Below, in pieces: positions 60,789 to 64,000 of a DNA stretch of 64,000 bases (its first letter is position 1; the number at the start of each line of letters is the position of its first letter). Made by a program: the position numbers and the translations under genes. Under the pieces are notes generated by a model that saw only the letters and a list, made by a program, of their open reading frames with translations, was not told where the DNA came from and did not search any database. Source of the stretch: Albimonas marina (GTDB taxonomy: Bacteria; Pseudomonadota; Alphaproteobacteria; Rhodobacterales; Rhodobacteraceae); the NCBI RefSeq assembly GCF_029223255.1, contig NZ_JARHUC010000005.1, positions 1 through 64,000 of the forward strand, read 5' to 3'.

Positions 60789-61394
60789 TCAGTCCTCCGC
60801 AGGCGGCACGCCCAGCGGCGGCGGCGCCGCATCCTCCGACAACCAGCGCTGCGCCTGCGCCCAGGCCTCGCCCGGCGCCTCGGCGATGGCGTCGCGCACC
60901 TCGGCCACGGTCGGGACCTGCTGGCCGCAGACCTCCTCCCGCTCCGCCTCGCCGGGCGGCGTCCCGGCCAGCGAGGCGCCCTTGCCGTCGGGCGCCATCG
61001 GCGGCTCCAGCGCGTCCAGCGCCCGCTCCAGCTGGTGCAGGTCGTCGAGCATGGCGCAGGCGTCCGAGATCTCCCAGGCGGTCACCCCGACCACCGCGGC
61101 GGCGCCCACGAAGGGCACGCTCTGCGCCACCACCGACCCGACCGAGCGCGCCGCCCCGCGCGCCACCCGCGTCGAGACCCGCCGCGCGGCCGAGCGCGCC
61201 ACCGCCCGCGTCGAGACCGCCGTCGCCGCCCGCGCCGAGGCGCGCGCCGCGACCGTGGTCACCCCCACCGCCGCCATCGCCCCGTTCACCGCCGCCGAGA
61301 CGCCCGCCACCGTGAACGCCGCGACGTTGAACGCCAGCATCCCCAGGAAGGCCAGGAACCAGACCAGCTTCCACGACAAACGCAGCAGACGCAT
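60789..61394 (-). CDS. Ala-rich membrane-associated protein of unknown function, 201 aa
   Basis: The N-terminus has a hydrophobic segment (LVWFLAFLGMLAFNVAAFTV). A long Ala/Arg/Val-rich stretch follows with the character of amphipathic helices (AARASARAATAVSTRAVARS), then a second hydrophobic stretch (VAQSVPFVGAAAVVGVTAWE). The last 100 residues are acidic with two cysteines. I recognise no family. GGGAGAGGATGCG precedes the ATG, which supports expression. Neighbours give no hint of function. Confidence 0.6.
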   Translation of the reverse strand: MRLLRLSWKLVWFLAFLGMLAFNVAAFTVAGVSAAVNGAMAAVGVTTVAARASARAATAVSTRAVARSAARRVSTRVARGAARSVGSVVAQSVPFVGAAAVVGVTAWEISDACAMLDDLHQLERALDALEPPMAPDGKGASLAGTPPGEAEREEVCGQQVPTVAEVRDAIAEAPGEAWAQAQRWLSEDAAPPPLGVPPAED

Positions 61395-61551
61395 CGCATC
61401 CTCTCCCGGCGGCCTCCAAACGGCGCCCGCCCAAGAAATAGCCCTGCCGCGCGGCGACCGAAACCGGCCGGGGCCGCGCCGTCGCGAGCGGGGTCGGCGG
61501 GCGGGCGTCCCGGCCGCGCAGCGGACGGCAGCGCCGCCCCCGACCCCGCCC

Positions 61552-62574
61552 TCAGCGCCAGCCGAGGCCGGGCGCCACGTGGGTCAGGATCGCCTCGATG
61601 ACATGGGCGTTGTAGGCGACGCCCAGCTGGTTGGGCACGGTCAGCAGCAGCGTGTCGGCCTCGGCCACCGCCTCGTCGCCCTTCAGCTGCTCGACCAGCT
61701 GGTCCGGCTCGTCGGCATAGCCGCGCCCGAAGATCGCCCGCGTGGTCTCGTCGAGCATCCCCACCGAGTCCTGCTCCTTCCCCCCGCGCCCGAAATAGCG
61801 CCGGTCGAGGTCCGAGGTGATCGCGAAGATCGAGCGGCTGACCGACACCCGCGGCGTGCGCTTGTGCCCCGCCTTCGCCCAGGCCTCGCGATAGGCCCGG
61901 ATCTGGCGGGCCTGCTGGATGTGGAAGGGCTCGCCCGTCTCGTCGTCCTTGAGGGTCGAGCTCTGCAGGTTCATCCCCTGCTCCGCCGCCCAGACCGCGG
62001 TGGCGTTCGAGCCGGAGCCCCACCAGATCCGATCCCGCAGCCCCTCGGAATGCGGCTCCACGCGCAAGAGGCCCGGCGGGTTGGGGAACATCGGGCGGGG
62101 GTTGGGCTGGGCGAAGCCCTCGCCCCTCAGCAGTTCGAAGAACATCGCGCCGTGGGCACGGCCCATGTCGGCGTCGCTCTGCCCCTCCGGCGGGCGGTAG
62201 CCGAAGTGCTTCCAGCCGTCGATCACCTGCTCGGGCGAGCCGCGCGAGAGGCCCAGCTGCAGCCGCCCCCCCGCGATCAGGTCCGCCGCGCCCGCGTCCT
62301 CGACCATGTAGAAAGGGTTCTCGTAGCGCATGTCGATCACGGCGGTGCCGATCTCGATCCTCGAGGTGCGCGCGCCCACCGCCGCCAGCAGCGGGAAGGG
62401 CGAGGCCAGCTGGCGGGCGAAGTGATGCACCCGGAAATAGGCGCCGTCGGCCCCCAGCTCCTCGGCCGCGACCGCCAGCTCGATCGACTGCAGCAGCGCG
62501 TCCCCGGCCGAGCGCGTGCCCGACTGCGGCGAGGGCGACCAGTGCCCGAAGGACAGGAAACCGATCTTTTTCAT
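61552..62574 (-). CDS. Luciferase-like (LLM class) flavin-dependent oxidoreductase
   Basis: This 340-aa TIM-barrel protein starts KKIGFLSFGHWSP and contains AEELGADGAYFRVHHFARQL, RIEIGTAVIDMRYENPFYM and GGRLQLGLSRGSPEQVIDGW, all typical of the bacterial luciferase-like monooxygenase superfamily. It uses reduced FMN or F420-like cofactors; FMN is expected here. The ATG is placed at the conserved start, though the ribosome site (GAGGGCCCTCGCC) is weak. It is divergent from the AlkB-like gene. The substrate is unknown. Confidence 0.87.
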   Translation of the reverse strand: MKKIGFLSFGHWSPSPQSGTRSAGDALLQSIELAVAAEELGADGAYFRVHHFARQLASPFPLLAAVGARTSRIEIGTAVIDMRYENPFYMVEDAGAADLIAGGRLQLGLSRGSPEQVIDGWKHFGYRPPEGQSDADMGRAHGAMFFELLRGEGFAQPNPRPMFPNPPGLLRVEPHSEGLRDRIWWGSGSNATAVWAAEQGMNLQSSTLKDDETGEPFHIQQARQIRAYREAWAKAGHKRTPRVSVSRSIFAITSDLDRRYFGRGGKEQDSVGMLDETTRAIFGRGYADEPDQLVEQLKGDEAVAEADTLLLTVPNQLGVAYNAHVIEAILTHVAPGLGWR

Positions 62575-62794
62575 GGCGAGGGCCCTCTTCCGGCGGCGGC
62601 GCAGGCCCCAGCACATGGCGCCGCCCGGCCCCGCTGTCACCCACGGCGGCGCCGCGGCTCCGGACACAGAGCGTCCGCGCCCCGGCGCCAATTCCCCTCG
62701 CGGGGCGCGCAACGTCCCGGTCAGGAAACGGGTTGGCCTCCTCCGCCCCCGCCCCCATCTTGTCGGTCCACTCCCCCAGGTATGGAGAGCCGCC

Positions 62795-63403
62795 TTGCCG
62801 CCCCTCGACCTCAACGGCGTGACGATCTGGAAGGCGCATCTCGACCGCCTCGCGCAGGAGGCGATGGTCGAGGACGTGCGCGCGCTGGCCCGCGCCGCGC
62901 CCTTCCAGCGCTACACCACCGCCTGGGGCAAGCCGATGACGGTGCGCATGACCGCGGCCGGGCGGCTGGGGTGGGTGATCGACCGCGGCCGCTACCGCTA
63001 TGCCGAGGCGCATCCCTCCGGCGCCCCCTGGCCGCCGATCCCGGCCTCGATCCTCGCCGTCTGGCGCGAGCTTTCCGGCTGGCCCGCGGATCCCGACTCC
63101 TGCCTGGTGAACTTCTACGGCGAGGGCGCCCGCATGGGCCTGCACCGCGACGAGGACGAGGGCGAGTTCGCCGCGCCGGTGCTCTCGATCTCGCTGGGCG
63201 ACCCGGCCACGTTCCGGATCGGCGGCCTCGACCGCAAGGCCCCGACGCGCTCCATCCCGCTCGAGAGCGGCGACGTGGCGATCCTGGGCGGCCCCGCCCG
63301 GCTCGCCTATCACGGCGTCGACCGGATCCGCTTCGGCGGCTCGACCCTGCTGCCCGAGGGCGGGCGCATCAACCTCACCCTGCGCGTGGTGACCAGCGCC
63401 TGA
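62795..63403 (+). CDS. AlkB-like 2OG-Fe(II) dioxygenase, TTG start
   Basis: This 202-aa protein has all iron and 2-oxoglutarate ligands: His117-x-Asp119 (GLHRDEDEGE), His173 (AYHGVDRI), Arg191 and Arg197 (GGRINLTLRVV). The segment LVNFYGEGARMGLHRD is characteristic of AlkB, which removes methyl lesions from DNA or RNA bases by oxidative demethylation. The start is a TTG with GGAGAG six bases upstream; a nearby ATG at 62782 is out of frame. No ada gene is adjacent. Confidence 0.92.
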   Translation: MPPLDLNGVTIWKAHLDRLAQEAMVEDVRALARAAPFQRYTTAWGKPMTVRMTAAGRLGWVIDRGRYRYAEAHPSGAPWPPIPASILAVWRELSGWPADPDSCLVNFYGEGARMGLHRDEDEGEFAAPVLSISLGDPATFRIGGLDRKAPTRSIPLESGDVAILGGPARLAYHGVDRIRFGGSTLLPEGGRINLTLRVVTSA

Positions 63404-63830
63404 GCCGCCCGCCCGCCGCGCAGGCGCCGCGTCCCCCGTCGCGCCGGTCGCCGCCCCCTCGCCCGCGGCGCCCCCCGCCCCCCGCGCCCGTGGCCCCCGT
63501 CTCCCGGCCCGCGGCCCAGGCGCCCCGGCGCGACGCCCGCAGGCCCGCACGAAGCGCCTGTTCTTCGGAGCCGTCTCTCGCTGATGCCGTGAAGAGCGAC
63601 TCGGCGGGAGGGGTCAGGGATCGCGAAGCGACCCCGCGCAAGCGGGGCTTGTCCTTGACCCCTCCCGACGAGTCGCTCAGGCATCTTCAGCGAGAGACGG
63701 CTCCGAAGGACAGGCGCGGCCCCTGTTCTTTGGTGAGTCAGGAGCCCGCCGGAGGCTCCCACCCCCCCGAAGACCGGGCACACCCCCCAGCCGCAGGCCC
63801 AAGCCCGCCCGCAGGGCGCCTCCTCAACGA
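63404..63830. other. Gene-free stretch containing a large palindrome
   Basis: No gene is supported between the AlkB-like gene and pckA. The stretch contains the 164-bp palindrome listed separately and, at 63741-63758, a small hairpin GGAGCC/GGCTCC. Confidence 0.5.
63554..63717. repeat. 164-bp imperfect palindrome (REP/MITE-like)
   Basis: The two arms begin GCGCCTGTTCTTCGGAGCCG and end with the complement CGGCTCCGAAGGACAGGCGC. Internal blocks TCTCTCGCTGA, GAGCGACTCG and GGGAGGGGTCA are matched in the other arm, and the tip is a perfect CCCCGC-GCAA-GCGGGG hairpin. Small insertions and mismatches break the symmetry. It has no coding capacity and resembles dispersed palindromic elements, which often spread by a transposase supplied in trans. 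Confidence 0.75.
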
Positions 63831-63864
63831 AAACCGGCGGCCCGTTTCCACGGACCGCCGGTTT
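63831..63864 (-). terminator. Terminator of pckA
   Basis: AAACCGGCGG and CCGCCGGTTT pair; on the minus strand the stem is followed by TTTTCG. It lies 29 bases after the pckA stop codon. Confidence 0.85.
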
Positions 63865-63892
63865 CTTCGTTCCCGCGCGAGGCAGGCCTGGA

Positions 63893-64000
63893 TCAGGCCA
63901 CCTTGCCGGGGGCCGCCGCGCGGACCTCGTCGCCCACGAACGGGTCGTACTGGGCGAAGTTGTCGGCGAACATCTTCACCAGCTTGGCCGCCTGGGCGTC
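63893..64000 (-). CDS. pckA: Phosphoenolpyruvate carboxykinase (ATP), C-terminal 35 residues
   Basis: The minus strand reads [18 protein letters not shown] to a stop at 63893, ending [12 protein letters not shown]. This matches the C-terminus of ATP-dependent phosphoenolpyruvate carboxykinase, which converts oxaloacetate to phosphoenolpyruvate in gluconeogenesis. Only the last 35 residues are in the window, so catalytic residues cannot be checked. The assignment rests on the KLxxxFxxNFxxY signature and typical end. Confidence 0.75.
   Translation of the reverse strand, partial: DAQAAKLVKMFADNFAQYDPFVGDEVRAAAPGKVA

Noticed and set aside
63741-63758. Similarity of GGAGGCTCCCAC to the IS end at 91-106
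   Set aside because: Only about a dozen bases are shared and they form a small hairpin; not enough for an IS remnant.

Overview
The window is very G+C-rich chromosomal DNA of an alphaproteobacterium, most likely Rhodobacterales (the broad Roseobacter/Rhodobacter group). Evidence: EF-Tu of 391 aa, dnaK-dnaJ behind a sigma-32-type promoter, NnrU, several RTX (haemolysin-type) repeat proteins, and a VPLPA-CTERM protein. Genus cannot be fixed from the sequence alone.

Layout. (a) 1-1190 is visibly richer in A+T than the rest. It holds the end of an IS3-family element, a decayed tail of a YgjP-like (DUF45) hydrolase gene, and an isolated 3' piece of a tRNA-Leu gene ending in CCA, so it looks like the scarred edge of an integrated element. 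(b) 1.5-12.6 kb: an RTX protein, an arsR-acr3-arsC arsenic operon with overlapping genes and an apparently leaderless arsR, two MFS transporters, NnrU, a YcgN-type protein, an L-threonine aldolase and a 786-aa RTX protein. (c) 12.8-23.6 kb: Hsp33, a NUDIX hydrolase, secreted proteins, an aldo-keto reductase/acyltransferase pair, a SleB-like lipoprotein, a dienelactone hydrolase, a methyltransferase, a lone tuf gene and RidA. (d) 23.7-33.2 kb: an acyl-CoA catabolic region with two coupled acyl-CoA dehydrogenases, an IclR regulator, an enoyl-CoA hydratase/isomerase, an acyl-CoA synthetase, and a DUF35 protein plus thiolase. An exact 17-bp inverted repeat sits in the synthetase/DUF35 divergent region. 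(e) 33.2-38.2 kb: a LacI regulator and an operon of an arylsulfotransferase-like propeller protein with a sulfonate/taurine-type ABC importer. (f) 38.3-55.7 kb: a serralysin-like protease, then a surface-polysaccharide region. That region has a PrsT-like TPR lipoprotein, an ExeA-type ATPase, a Wzz-like protein, a tyrosine autokinase and an RTX protein; then KpsE/KpsT/KpsM, a small VPLPA-CTERM protein, a Wza-type outer-membrane exporter and two divergent KpsS-like transferases. (g) 55.8-64 kb: a SIMPL-domain protein, dnaJ, dnaK, an Ala-rich membrane protein, a luciferase-like monooxygenase, an AlkB-like dioxygenase, a 164-bp palindrome, and the 3' end of pckA.

The most coherent possible system is the polysaccharide region. 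Four consecutive genes have the content and order of exosortase (XrtA/PEP-CTERM) exopolysaccharide loci, but no exosortase is visible. They lie next to an ABC-dependent Kps capsule exporter and a protein carrying an exosortase sorting signal. Base coordinates were read from the sequence; family names come from motif recognition without database searches.
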